Shown: positions 24,115 through 33,865 of the stretch, piece after piece
Numbering within the stretch: the first letter of the stretch is position 1
How the letters are laid out: each line of letters opens with the position of its first letter
From: Solirubrobacter taibaiensis
GTDB taxonomy: Bacteria > Actinomycetota > Thermoleophilia > Solirubrobacterales > Solirubrobacteraceae
Assembly (NCBI GenBank): GCA_027587225.1
Contig: JAPDDQ010000009.1
Location: 62,001-126,000 of the forward strand
DNA length: 64,000 nucleotides
Reading direction: 5' to 3'
Made by a program: the position numbers and the translations under genes
The notes under the pieces: generated by a model
What the model was told of the DNA's origin: nothing
Database searches by the model: none
What the model saw: the letters and a program-made list of their open reading frames with translations, nothing else

Positions 24115-25986
24115 ATGACGCCGACGCTCAAGCTGCCGATCGCCGCTTCCGTCGCGAGCTTGTCCGTGCTTGCGGTGGTGGAGTTGTTCCTGCGGCCGAT
24201 CGCGGACCCGATCCCGCTCGTGCTCGCGGTGCACGTGGTGATCTTCGGCACGCTGCTCGCGCTCTCGCGCGCGCCGACGCTGGTGGTCGGGTTGCTCCTG
24301 CTGGAGCTCTACCTCATCCGGCACTTCAAGATCCTCGAGGCGATCGGCTTGGCGGGCGGGCTGCTGACGCTGTTCACCGCCACGTTCGCCGCCTGCGCGC
24401 TGGTCCCGACCCGCAAGGCGATAGCGATCGTCGCGGTCCTGCTCGTGCACATGGCGTGGCGCACGACGCTGCCGACCGCCACGGTGCTGGTGTTGTACGC
24501 CGACGCAGCGCTGTTCGGTGCGGGCATCGCGACCGGTGTGATGTTGCAGCGCCGCCATCGCCGGTTGGCAGAGATCCGCGCCGAACGCGATCGCCTCGTC
24601 GCCGCGGTCGCGACCGGCCCCGGTGACGCCGCGACGGCCGAGCAACTGCGCACGTGGAGCTTGCTCGAGCAGCGGATCGAGCCGGTACTCGACGAGCTCC
24701 CGGGGATGGTCGAACGCGCGCGTGACGCCGACGCGCTGGAAGCGATCCGCGCCCGCGCCGCCGACGCGCTCGGCGAGATGCAGGCCACGATCCGCACGCT
24801 CGGCGACCCGCCCGCGGTCGAGCCGGCGCCACCCCCGCCACCTCCGGCCGGACGAGCGATCTCGCCGCTGTGGATCGCCTGCGGCCTGCTGCTCGTGGCG
24901 GCCGTGGTGGAGATGATCGTGGCCCACGAGGTGAGCTTCTTCGCGCCGATCCTCGCGCTGCTCCCGCTGCTCGCTCCGCGGGCGCCGATCGCCACTTCGG
25001 TCGCGGTCGGGGTCGTCGCGATCCTGTGCTCGCTCGCGGGCGAGATGCCGATCGCGGCCCGCGCCGCAGACTTCTCGGCGATCATCACGCTCGTCGTCGC
25101 GGCGACCTCGGCGAGCCCGCGGCGTGCCGCCGCGAGCCTGGTCCTCGTCGTCACGGGCCTGATGGTCTCCCAGGGCCTCGATCCCACCATGGACTGGCCG
25201 GCGCTCGCGTTCATCGCCTCGGCGTTCATCTACTTCGGGCATTGGATGTTCGGCGTGTTCCTGCGCGACGTCGCGGCCGAGCAGCGGCAGGTGGACGCCG
25301 GCCGCGCCGAGATCGCGCACGCGCTCGAGCGGCTCCGGGCGCGGGCCGTCCGTGCCGAGCGGGTGCGCCTCGCGCACGAGTTGCACGACCTCGTCGGCCA
25401 CGCGCTGACGGCGGTCGCGATCCAGGCCGGGGTGGCCACGGCGCGACTCAAGCGCGGCCTCGAGCCCGACTACGAGCCGCTTGCCGTCGCCGCGCGCCAG
25501 GGCACCACCGAGCTGCGGCGGCTGGCGACCGTGCTTGGCCACGAGACCGGCGAAGACTCGCCCTTCGGGCTCGCTTCGCTGGGAGATCGCCCAGGGGGCG
25601 ATCATCCCGGGCAGATCGCGGCGGAGTTCGCGCGCATCACGGACACGGCGCGGGCGACCGGCCAGCAGGTGGAGCTCGAGATCGACGAGCCCACCGGCGT
25701 CGATCCGCACGTGCGGCACGCCGTAGTGTGCGTGGCGGCCGAAGCCCTCACGAATGCGGCCAAGCACGCCGCGGGCGCGACCGTGCACGTGCGCCTGAAG
25801 GCGCGTGAGGACCGGTTGGAGCTGGCCGTCGACGACGACGGCGGCGCGTGTCGCGAGCTGCCGGGCGGCGGCCGCGGGATCGACTCGATGGCGCACCGTG
25901 TGCGCGCGTGCGGCGGCACGTTCAGGAGCGGTCCGCGGGTCGGCGGCGGCTGGACGGTCCAGGCCGTCCTGCCTCTTTCGGCGTAG
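24115..25986 (+). CDS. Two-module NarL-type membrane histidine kinase
   Basis: A 623-residue kinase. Module 1 has about five membrane helices (5-140) and a helical segment (about 155-235) ending ADALGEMQATIRTLGD, which looks like a decayed DHp domain without a His. A Pro-rich linker follows. Module 2 has about five more helices (262-390), then a complete HisKA_3 box VRLAHELHDLVGHALTAVA with acceptor His424. The ATPase domain has EALTNAAKHA and GRGIDSMAHRV. ATG 24115 starts exactly at the first helix. It is divergent from the regulator/pseudokinase pair at 22888-24065, and the three genes probably form one signalling unit. Confidence 0.88.
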   Translation: MTPTLKLPIAASVASLSVLAVVELFLRPIADPIPLVLAVHVVIFGTLLALSRAPTLVVGLLLLELYLIRHFKILEAIGLAGGLLTLFTATFAACALVPTRKAIAIVAVLLVHMAWRTTLPTATVLVLYADAALFGAGIATGVMLQRRHRRLAEIRAERDRLVAAVATGPGDAATAEQLRTWSLLEQRIEPVLDELPGMVERARDADALEAIRARAADALGEMQATIRTLGDPPAVEPAPPPPPPAGRAISPLWIACGLLLVAAVVEMIVAHEVSFFAPILALLPLLAPRAPIATSVAVGVVAILCSLAGEMPIAARAADFSAIITLVVAATSASPRRAAASLVLVVTGLMVSQGLDPTMDWPALAFIASAFIYFGHWMFGVFLRDVAAEQRQVDAGRAEIAHALERLRARAVRAERVRLAHELHDLVGHALTAVAIQAGVATARLKRGLEPDYEPLAVAARQGTTELRRLATVLGHETGEDSPFGLASLGDRPGGDHPGQIAAEFARITDTARATGQQVELEIDEPTGVDPHVRHAVVCVAAEALTNAAKHAAGATVHVRLKAREDRLELAVDDDGGACRELPGGGRGIDSMAHRVRACGGTFRSGPRVGGGWTVQAVLPLSA

Positions 25987-26030
25987 TCGGCCACACCGCA
26001 CGGACGACGACGGCGACCAGGGCGCCGACG

Positions 26031-26036
26031 GATAGT
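26031..26036 (+). promoter_or_regulatory. Possible -10 element before the PD40 exoprotein gene
   Basis: GATAGT is followed by CGGCCC and ATG 26043. The hexamer lies in the second copy of a direct repeat TAGTCGGCC (25984-25992 and 26033-26041). The first copy contains the stop codon of the kinase gene. Confidence 0.35.
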
Positions 26037-26042
26037 CGGCCC

Positions 26043-27233
26043 ATGCGGTTCTCCCCACTCGTCCTTCTCCTCGCACTGGCGCTCCCCGCCACGGCGCACG
26101 CCGATTCGATCTCCTTCGTCAAGGCCGGCGACGTCTGGCTCGCTGAGCCAGACGGCTCCGGTGCCGTGCAGCTCACGACCCAAGGCACCTACAAGGCGGC
26201 TTCGCAGGGCGACGACGGCACCCTCGTCGCGGTCTCCGGCAGCCGGATCTACCGGCTGGATCGCGCCACTGGCGCCGTCGTCAACCAGATCAACACGCCG
26301 CTCGGGATCGGCTGGTTCGGCCCGTGGGAGCCGGCCGTGTCGCCGGACGGCACGAAGGTCGCCTACGAGATCCGCGACTTCAACGGCTATCCCGCCGTCG
26401 CCTACTCGAACACGGACGGCTCGATCCAGAGCCGTCCGCTGCACACGGGGTGGACGTGGCCGGCGTGGATCGACAACACGTGGCTGGTGCACTCGGAGAA
26501 GCCGAACGCGCTCTCCAAGGACACGATCGTGCGCGCGGTCGGCTCACCCAACAACGAAGGCACGCCCTGGTTCAGCCACCCGGGTCGCACGCCGCTCGCC
26601 GACGTCGACATCAAGGGCAACCTGTTCGCCGGCATCACCGACGACGCGATCATGACCGTCTTCCGCTTCAGCGGCGAGGCCGGGACCGGCGAGGTGGAGG
26701 GCTGCTTCCAGTACGAGCAGCCGACCGGCAAGTTCACCGGGCCCGCGTTCTCGCCTGACGCCCGCTCGCTCGTGTGGGGCGAGGGCGACGGCATCTGGCG
26801 CGGCGAGATGCCCAACCTCAGCGGCGGCTGCGTCGCGCCGCCCAGCGGCCGCCTGATCATCCCCGGCGCCTCCAACCCGGACTGGAGCCCGGCGGGCGTG
26901 CCGACCGTACCCGGCCCGCCGCCGCCCGCGCCGCCCGCGCCGCCGGCCCCGCCAGTGCCCGTCCCGCCGGGCGCGAAGCCGGTGACGCTCAGCGTCGCCA
27001 AGCAGAGCCTGAAGACCGCGCTCAAGAAGGGCCTGACGGTCAAGCTCGCCAATACCACCGCCAAGACGAAGGTCACGGCGAGCTACAAGAAGAAGACGGT
27101 CGCCTCGGGCTCCGGCACGAGCACCGTCAAGCTGACGTTCACGCGCAAGGCCGCGCGTGATCTCAAGCGCAAGACGCGCGTGACGCTGACGCTGAAGGCG
27201 GGCACGGTCACCAAGACCCTCACGCTCAAGTGA
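26043..27233 (+). CDS. Secreted PD40/TolB-like propeller protein with C-terminal basic beta domain (copy 1)
   Basis: A 396-residue exported protein. A signal peptide (1-20) ends in TAHA. About 280 residues of TolB-type blades follow, such as FVKAGDVWLAEPDGSGAVQL, WEPAVSPDGTKVAYEI and PAFSPDARSLVWGEGDGIW. A Pro-rich linker (PGPPPPAPPAPPAPPVPVPP) leads to an 85-residue Lys/Thr-rich beta domain ending TVTKTLTLK. A paralogue lies at 33866 on the other strand. Its stop overlaps the start of the giant exoprotein gene as GTGA, so the two are co-translated and may interact outside the cell. Enzymatic activity is not suggested. Confidence 0.85.
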   Translation: MRFSPLVLLLALALPATAHADSISFVKAGDVWLAEPDGSGAVQLTTQGTYKAASQGDDGTLVAVSGSRIYRLDRATGAVVNQINTPLGIGWFGPWEPAVSPDGTKVAYEIRDFNGYPAVAYSNTDGSIQSRPLHTGWTWPAWIDNTWLVHSEKPNALSKDTIVRAVGSPNNEGTPWFSHPGRTPLADVDIKGNLFAGITDDAIMTVFRFSGEAGTGEVEGCFQYEQPTGKFTGPAFSPDARSLVWGEGDGIWRGEMPNLSGGCVAPPSGRLIIPGASNPDWSPAGVPTVPGPPPPAPPAPPAPPVPVPPGAKPVTLSVAKQSLKTALKKGLTVKLANTTAKTKVTASYKKKTVASGSGTSTVKLTFTRKAARDLKRKTRVTLTLKAGTVTKTLTLK

Positions 27234-30200
27234 GGCGCGCCGTCTGGCTCGCGGTCGCGCTGCTCGCGCTGATCGCCCCCTCGGCGTACGCCGACACGAT
27301 CGTCGTCAACACGGGCGGCACGATCGACGACGCCGATGCCACCAACGGCTCCGGCCCGTGCGAGGCGGAGCCCGACAACGGCAACTGCACGCTGCGCGCC
27401 GCGATCCAGACGGCCAACGTCAACCCCGGCAAGGACACGATCACCTTCGATCTCGATCGGCTCCTCGCCCGCATCAAGCCGAGCCGGGCGCTCCCGGCGA
27501 TCACCGACGCCGTGCTGATCGACGGCTGGTCGGCCCCCGCGGCCAACCCGGAAGCAGGGACTCCCGTCGTAGAGATCGACGGCGCGAACGTGCCGATCCC
27601 CGACCCCGGCAGCCACGGCGGCTCGATCCGCGTCGTGCGCCCGTACGGGCTGGATGTCCGGGCGCCGAACTCGGAGATCCGCGGGCTCGCCATCCACGGC
27701 TTTCCGAGCGTCCAGCTCGGCCTGACGGGCGCGGACTCCACGCTCGTGCAGGGCAACTACCTCGGCCTGGACTCGCTCGGGAAGGACACGTTGGCGCTGG
27801 CGATCGTCGGGCTCTACGTCCAGAACACGATCCAGGCCACGATCGGCGGAGCGACGGCCAAGACCCGCAACACGATCAGCGGCAACTGGAACGGCGTGCT
27901 GCTGACCGGCTCACGCTCGATCGCGAACCTGGTCCACGGCAACTACATCGGCAGCGACCCGTCCGGCCTGGCCGTGATCGGCAACGAGGCCAACGGTGTG
28001 CTCGTGACCGCGAACCAGTTGCTAGGGGCGGCCGACAACACGCTCGTCGCCGGCAACCTGATCGTCGGCACCGACCAGGCCGTGCGCGTGATCGAGGCCA
28101 CCAAGACGTCGGTGTTCAACAACTGGATCGGGCTCACGGCGACCGGTCTCGGCACGGACGCGATGGGCCAGAGCGCCGGCAACAAGACCGGCATCGACCT
28201 CATCAGCGCCCACGACACGCTCGTCGGCGGCGGCGACGAGGCGTGGGGAAACATCGTCGCCGGGAGCGCGGACGGCGGCATCGCGGTCCGCGGCGCCTCG
28301 ACGGACACCCGGGTGGAAGCAAACCTCGTCGGCACCGACCCGACCGGGAGCGCGACCGTCGACTACATGGGCCAGCCGCTGCGCAAGAGCAAGGCCGGCA
28401 TCGCCGTCGTGGCCGACACCGACGGCGACCATCCGGTGCGCACGACGATCGGCGGCGAGCAGGCCACCAAGGGCAACCTCAGCTCCGGCAGCGAGATCGG
28501 GATCGGCGTGTTCGGCGGCGTCGAGGACGTCAAGCTGCAGCGCAACCTCGTCGGTACGGACCTGCCCGGCTTCAAGGCGCTGCCGAACGACGTCGGCGTC
28601 GCGGTGGGGGAGGACGTGGGACTGCCGGAGTCGCCGGTCGACGTGCGCGTCGGCACGCCCGGCCACGGCAACGTCATCTCCGGCAATCAGCGTGGCGTGA
28701 TGCTGCTCGAGCAGGCCGCGAACATCCGCGTCCAGGGCAACAAGATCGGGCCCGGCTACGACAACCGGCCGATCGGCAACGAGCAGACCGGGATCCTGAC
28801 CGGCGGCACCGGCAACGTGATCGAGGAGAACGTCGTCGTGGGCAACGGCGAAGGCGGGATCGGCGTCGTCGAGAACGCGTCCGAGATCGTCGTCCGCGCC
28901 AACCAGGTCAAGGAGAACGACGGCCCCGGGATCGTCACCAAGAGCGTCGACGAGGTGAACTTCCCGAGCAAGGTCACGATCGAGCACAACTTCGTCACCG
29001 GCAACGACGGCCACGGCATCGACGTCGGCGAGGAGGTGGCCGAGACGGTCATCCGCGGTAACGCCGTGGGACAGAACACCGGGGCCGGCGTGCACGTCTA
29101 CGAGGGCGTCGACACGACCATCGACGACAACGACATCGACGACAACGGACGCGACGGCGTCGACCTGCGGTCGACCAAACGCGTGCAGCTCACCGGCAAC
29201 GAGATCACCGGCAATGACGGCAACGGCATCCGCGTGGGCACGCTGGCGGAGGAGATCACGATCGGCTGGGGCGCGGAGGAGCATCCGTTGAGCGGGTGCG
29301 TCGAGCGGTGCAACGTGATCGCGCGCAACGAGGGCGCGGGCGTGGCGGTGCCCGGCGACGAGGAGCCCGTGACCGTGCGCGGCAACCAGTTCGTCGACAA
29401 CGAGGGGCAGGCCGTCGACCTGGGCCGCACGGGGCCCGATGCGCTCGATGCGCTCGATGCCGACGACCTGCTGAACACGGCCGCCGGCGTGCATGGCGCC
29501 CGCGATCCACAGACCGACCTGATCGCGATCACCGGCGAGCTGACTGCCGGCTTCGATCACGACAGCAAGATCGACCTCTACGGCCTCACCGACGCACAGG
29601 CGCCGGAGGCCGAGCGCGCCCGCTCGGGCACGTTCATCGGCACCGCCTTCCCGGACGAGCGTGGCCACTTCGTACTCCGCACGCAGCAGCCGTACGCGAG
29701 CTACATGGCGCTCGTGGTCGACGACTTCGGGCGCACGTCCGAGGCTTCGCTCGTGTGCTCCGCGCACGACGGCTCGTCCGACCAGGACGGCGACGCCCTG
29801 TGCGACGACTGGGAGACGGACGGCATCGACTACGACGCCGACGGCACCATCGACGCCGACCTCTACGAGTCGGACGCGCGCGAGCCGGACGTGCACCTGG
29901 AGATCGACTACACCGAGGGTGACTTCTGGGGGCTCGGCGGCGACGCCGCGCCGTCCCGGCTGGCGCTGGACATGGTCGAAGAGGCCTTCGCGGAGGCACC
30001 GCACCCGGTCCGCCTGCACCTGGACCTCGGTGAGGAGCTCGACGAATTCGACGGTCCCCTGCACGTCGCGCAGCGCGGACCCGAGAACCGCGACGATCTG
30101 CGCGACCTGCGCTACGGCAACGATACGGACGCGTGCGACGGCGCCTTCGGCTTCAAGTGGGAGCGCGACGCGCGCTACTGCTTCGCCCGGCTCGGCGCGC

Positions 30201-33200
30201 GCGGGCTCGCGTACCGCTACGCCGTGTTCACGGACGACCTCGCGAGCTTCGACGCGGGCGGCGCCGCTGCGGGCGACGCGCTGGCGATCGGCGTCAGCGA
30301 CTGGGGCGCGCCGCACACGGCGGCGATGGCCGGCGGGCTGAGCGGCTGCGTCAACGTCGACCTCTGCCGCGCCCGCGTGCAGGCGGCGGTGCTCATGCAC
30401 GAGCTCGGGCACACGCTCGGGCTCGAGCACGCCGGCCGCGAGTTCGCGCCCAACTACCTGAGCGTGATGAACCCGTCGTTCACGTTCCCGAACTTCTCGC
30501 TGCATCGCCCGCTCGACTACTCACGACGGGTGCTGCCGACGCTCAACGAGGCCTCGCTCAACGAGCCCGCGGGCCTGGGCGCGGCCGGCGACCCGGCGTG
30601 GGCGGAGACCGTCCGGATGGTCTACGACCCCGAGTGGGACGTCTGCCGGCCCAAGACCGAGTCCGTGCTGCACCCGATCGATTGGAACCACGACGGCGAC
30701 ACGACGGACGTCGGCGTGTCGGCCTCGATCAACGACCCCGACGGCACGCCGGACACCACGTTCCAGCAGTGCGAGAAGCTCGAGCACAAGCTCGACGAGA
30801 TCAAGGGCTTCGACGACTGGTCGAACCTGCGCTTCGACCAGCGTGCCGTCCGCTCCACCTACGACTCGGAGGACCGCCCGGCCGAGGGACTCGACGGCGA
30901 CCTCGCGCGGCTCATGGACAAGACCGACAGCGACGGCGACGGGACCGTCAACGCCAAGGACAACTGCACGCAGCGGGCGAACCCGGGGCAGGAGGACGCT
31001 GACGCCGACGGCATCGGCGACGCGTGCCTGGAGCTCATCACCGACCGTGACGTGGCGTTGACGGTCGTGTCCGACGATGTCGACCCGGCGATCGGACGGC
31101 CGCTCACGCTGACGGCGACGCTGCGCAACGACTTCCCGTTGCCCGCGACCGGGCTGCGGGTGCGGGTGCCGCTGCCTCCCGGGTGGACGCTGTCGTCTGC
31201 GGAGGCGTCGGTCGGCACGTACGCCGACGGCGTGTGGTCGGTCGATTCGCTCGCGAAGCGCGCCTCGTCCACGCTGCAGTTGAAGGTCGTGCCGGGCGCT
31301 GAAGGTGTGCAGTCGCTGAAGGCTGAGATCGAGCACGCCGACCAGCCCGACCCGGACTCCGAACCCGGCAACGACGCCGAGTTCGAGGACGACCGCGTCG
31401 TGCTGGACTTCGACCCGCTGCCGACGGAGATCGTCGTCGGCGTGAGCGACGCGCGGGTGCAGGAGGGCAACCGGGCCGACGTCACCGCGCGCGTCAAGCT
31501 CACGCTCCCGCGCACCTGGCGGCGGCCGGTCAAGGTGGGCTACACGACGGTCGCGGGCACCGCCACGGCGGACGACTTCACCGCCGCCGAGGGCACCGTG
31601 GAGATCGAACCCGGCCAGCGGTCGGCGACGATCGACGTGCGCGTGCGCGGCGACCGGCTTGTCGAGGAGACCGAGCGGTTCACGCTCGCCCTGACCGCCG
31701 ATGGCGGCACGCTGGCGCGCTCGACGGCCGAGATCGTGATCGCCGACAACGACGCTCCCGCGCGGCCCGGCCAGCTCGACTACCTCGGCTGCGTGTCGGA
31801 AGACCGCGGGCCGCTCAGCGCGTGCCAGAACACGGCGCCCGGAATGGGGGAGCCGACGACCGTGCTCTCGCCGGATGACCGTTTCCTGTACCTGATCGGC
31901 GAGGACCGGCTGGTCGTCGCCGAGCACGGGGCGACGACGGCCGTGCGCCAGTGCATCGCGCTGCTGGAGTCCATCCAGGGCTGCGAGGAGCGGATGCTGT
32001 CGCGGGTGTGGATCGTGGCGGCGACGTTCAGCCCCGACGGCCGCTTCCTGTATCTGGTGACGCGCCACGCGGGCACGGGCACCGCGCCCGGTCTGCAGGT
32101 GCACGAGCGCGACCCGCAGACCGGCAAGCTCACGAAGGTCGCGTGTTACAACGGCATCTCGAGCTGCCCGAGCTTGGACGGAGTCCGCGATCTGGATGAC
32201 GTGCGGGACGGGCGGACCGAACTGCGCGCGGACGGGTCGCAGCTGATCGCGATCTCGGACGCGGCGGAAGGTCGCCCGGGCCGGATCGTCACCTTCGAGC
32301 GGGCCGAGGACGGCACGCTGTCCGGCGACCGCTGCTACGACGAGGGCGAGTTCACCGAGGCGCCGTGCCTGCCGCTGAACGCGAGTTGGGGCAACGACGC
32401 CGAGGTGGCATCTGGCGGGCCGGCGTGGCTCGTGCGGACGGACGCAGGCCTGATGGCGCTGCAGCGCGACGAGGACGGGCGGTTGTGGCCGGCGGCGTGC
32501 GAGGCGTGCGTGACGGACTTCGGCGGCGCGGGCGATGTGACGGTGACGCCCGAGGCGATCTACGTCTCCGGTGAGACCACGGTGACCGTGCTCTCACCCG
32601 ATCTGCGGGTCAGTGGGGGGTGCGTGCAGGACGCGGGGCTCGCCGAAGCGGCGTGCCCGGTGAAGGTGGAGGCCCTCGGCGGGCTCCGCGGCCTGCAGCT
32701 CTCACCCGACGGCAAGGACCTCTATGCGGGGGCCCGCGGCGGTGGGGTGCTCGCGCTCCACCGCGGCGCGGGCGGTGCGCTCAGCGGCGGCGAGTGTGTG
32801 ATCGCCGAGACCGAGACGAGCCGGTGCGGCGACGGCGCCGCGGGCGGCGGCTTCGCGTTCCGCGAGGGCGAGGTGTGGACGGCGCGTGACGGCGTGCTCG
32901 CCCGCTTCGTCCGCTTCTCCGAGCGCGGACCGGAGAACCGCAAGCCGGTCTGCCTGGGTGGGACGGCGTACGTGAAGCCGGGCGCGGCGGTCGACGTCGC
33001 CCTGCGCTGCAGCGACCCCGACGGTGACGCGGTCACGGTTCAGGTGACCGCGCAACCGGCGTCGGGTGCGCTGACGGTGGACGCCGAGGGCACCGGCCGC
33101 TACACGGCGGGCACGACGCGGGGCGACGACACCATTCGCTTCCGTGCCCGTGACGGGCGTGACTGGTCCGACGAGGCGGTCCTGACGGTCAAGGTCGACG

Positions 33201-33862
33201 ACCTGGCGCCGGTGTGCCAGTCCCGCCGCTCCGACTACCGCGTGCCCTTCCAGACCGAGGTGAGGATGGAGTGCGCCGACCCCGAAGGCGGGCCCGTGAC
33301 GACCCAGGTCGTCACGCCGCCGGACCGCGGGACGCTCACCGGGTCCACGTTCGGCTACGCCGAACCCGCCTCGGCCGAGACGACATTGACGTTCACCGGC
33401 ACCGACGAGGGCGGGAACGTGTCGGCGCCGGCCACGCAGACGTTCGTCATGACCTACGTCCCGCCTCCGCTGCCCCCGCAGCCGTCGACGCCGAACCGCG
33501 GCACCGACCGGCCGCGGACCACCTGCCGGCGCAACTGCGAGCCGGACCCGCGCGGCTACGTGCCGGTCACGATCACCTGCCCGCGGGACTCGGGCAACGC
33601 GTGTATCGGTGACGTGCAGATCTGCGACGCGAAGGGCTGCCGGAAGATCGGCAAGACGTCCGCAGTGCTCGGCCGGACCTCGTTCAAGGTCCAGCCGGGC
33701 AAGTCCAAGGCGGTCAAGATCAAGCTGACCAAGGCGATGCGTTCCAAGCTCAAGAAGCAGCGCAAGCTCAAGGTGCAGCTCGTCGTGACGCTCAGGCCAC
33801 CGGGGGCGAAACCGGTCGTGACGACCACGCGGGTGACGCTGCGGGCGCCCAAACGCCGCTGA
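27230..33862 (+). CDS. Giant secreted CSLREA/beta-helix protein with metzincin-type zinc site (giant A)
   Basis: A 2210-residue exoprotein. A signal peptide (1-21) precedes CTLRAAIQTANV (53-64), the CSLREA-type N-terminal motif. A right-handed parallel beta-helix runs to about 760, with repeated phrases such as GNYIG, GNLIVGT and NEITGNDGNGI. Around 850 an EF-hand/TSP3-like stretch DQDGDALCDDWETDG begins a region that contains HELGHTLGLEH (1057-1067) and the Met-turn VMNPS (Met1080), the full metzincin signature. TSP3-like calcium loops follow (about 1229-1267), then a Calx-beta domain (1397-1510), a propeller (1514-1890), two cadherin-like Ig domains (1904-2080) and a basic C-terminal domain ending TLRAPKRR. 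The GTG start overlaps the previous stop. Likely a cell-surface or matrix protease/adhesin. Confidence 0.88.
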   Translation: MRRAVWLAVALLALIAPSAYADTIVVNTGGTIDDADATNGSGPCEAEPDNGNCTLRAAIQTANVNPGKDTITFDLDRLLARIKPSRALPAITDAVLIDGWSAPAANPEAGTPVVEIDGANVPIPDPGSHGGSIRVVRPYGLDVRAPNSEIRGLAIHGFPSVQLGLTGADSTLVQGNYLGLDSLGKDTLALAIVGLYVQNTIQATIGGATAKTRNTISGNWNGVLLTGSRSIANLVHGNYIGSDPSGLAVIGNEANGVLVTANQLLGAADNTLVAGNLIVGTDQAVRVIEATKTSVFNNWIGLTATGLGTDAMGQSAGNKTGIDLISAHDTLVGGGDEAWGNIVAGSADGGIAVRGASTDTRVEANLVGTDPTGSATVDYMGQPLRKSKAGIAVVADTDGDHPVRTTIGGEQATKGNLSSGSEIGIGVFGGVEDVKLQRNLVGTDLPGFKALPNDVGVAVGEDVGLPESPVDVRVGTPGHGNVISGNQRGVMLLEQAANIRVQGNKIGPGYDNRPIGNEQTGILTGGTGNVIEENVVVGNGEGGIGVVENASEIVVRANQVKENDGPGIVTKSVDEVNFPSKVTIEHNFVTGNDGHGIDVGEEVAETVIRGNAVGQNTGAGVHVYEGVDTTIDDNDIDDNGRDGVDLRSTKRVQLTGNEITGNDGNGIRVGTLAEEITIGWGAEEHPLSGCVERCNVIARNEGAGVAVPGDEEPVTVRGNQFVDNEGQAVDLGRTGPDALDALDADDLLNTAAGVHGARDPQTDLIAITGELTAGFDHDSKIDLYGLTDAQAPEAERARSGTFIGTAFPDERGHFVLRTQQPYASYMALVVDDFGRTSEASLVCSAHDGSSDQDGDALCDDWETDGIDYDADGTIDADLYESDAREPDVHLEIDYTEGDFWGLGGDAAPSRLALDMVEEAFAEAPHPVRLHLDLGEELDEFDGPLHVAQRGPENRDDLRDLRYGNDTDACDGAFGFKWERDARYCFARLGARGLAYRYAVFTDDLASFDAGGAAAGDALAIGVSDWGAPHTAAMAGGLSGCVNVDLCRARVQAAVLMHELGHTLGLEHAGREFAPNYLSVMNPSFTFPNFSLHRPLDYSRRVLPTLNEASLNEPAGLGAAGDPAWAETVRMVYDPEWDVCRPKTESVLHPIDWNHDGDTTDVGVSASINDPDGTPDTTFQQCEKLEHKLDEIKGFDDWSNLRFDQRAVRSTYDSEDRPAEGLDGDLARLMDKTDSDGDGTVNAKDNCTQRANPGQEDADADGIGDACLELITDRDVALTVVSDDVDPAIGRPLTLTATLRNDFPLPATGLRVRVPLPPGWTLSSAEASVGTYADGVWSVDSLAKRASSTLQLKVVPGAEGVQSLKAEIEHADQPDPDSEPGNDAEFEDDRVVLDFDPLPTEIVVGVSDARVQEGNRADVTARVKLTLPRTWRRPVKVGYTTVAGTATADDFTAAEGTVEIEPGQRSATIDVRVRGDRLVEETERFTLALTADGGTLARSTAEIVIADNDAPARPGQLDYLGCVSEDRGPLSACQNTAPGMGEPTTVLSPDDRFLYLIGEDRLVVAEHGATTAVRQCIALLESIQGCEERMLSRVWIVAATFSPDGRFLYLVTRHAGTGTAPGLQVHERDPQTGKLTKVACYNGISSCPSLDGVRDLDDVRDGRTELRADGSQLIAISDAAEGRPGRIVTFERAEDGTLSGDRCYDEGEFTEAPCLPLNASWGNDAEVASGGPAWLVRTDAGLMALQRDEDGRLWPAACEACVTDFGGAGDVTVTPEAIYVSGETTVTVLSPDLRVSGGCVQDAGLAEAACPVKVEALGGLRGLQLSPDGKDLYAGARGGGVLALHRGAGGALSGGECVIAETETSRCGDGAAGGGFAFREGEVWTARDGVLARFVRFSERGPENRKPVCLGGTAYVKPGAAVDVALRCSDPDGDAVTVQVTAQPASGALTVDAEGTGRYTAGTTRGDDTIRFRARDGRDWSDEAVLTVKVDDLAPVCQSRRSDYRVPFQTEVRMECADPEGGPVTTQVVTPPDRGTLTGSTFGYAEPASAETTLTFTGTDEGGNVSAPATQTFVMTYVPPPLPPQPSTPNRGTDRPRTTCRRNCEPDPRGYVPVTITCPRDSGNACIGDVQICDAKGCRKIGKTSAVLGRTSFKVQPGKSKAVKIKLTKAMRSKLKKQRKLKVQLVVTLRPPGAKPVVTTTRVTLRAPKRR

Positions 33863-33865
33863 GCG

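Noticed and set aside
27700..29400. Repeated GGCAAC-type phrases in the beta-helix regions as possible DNA repeats or a CRISPR-like array
   Set aside because: Spacing is irregular, repeats are imperfect and in frame; they encode beta-helix turns such as GN-x-I.
28022..30505. 827-codon open frame antisense to giant A
   Set aside because: Shadow of the beta-helix coding region; no recognisable domain and no ribosome site.
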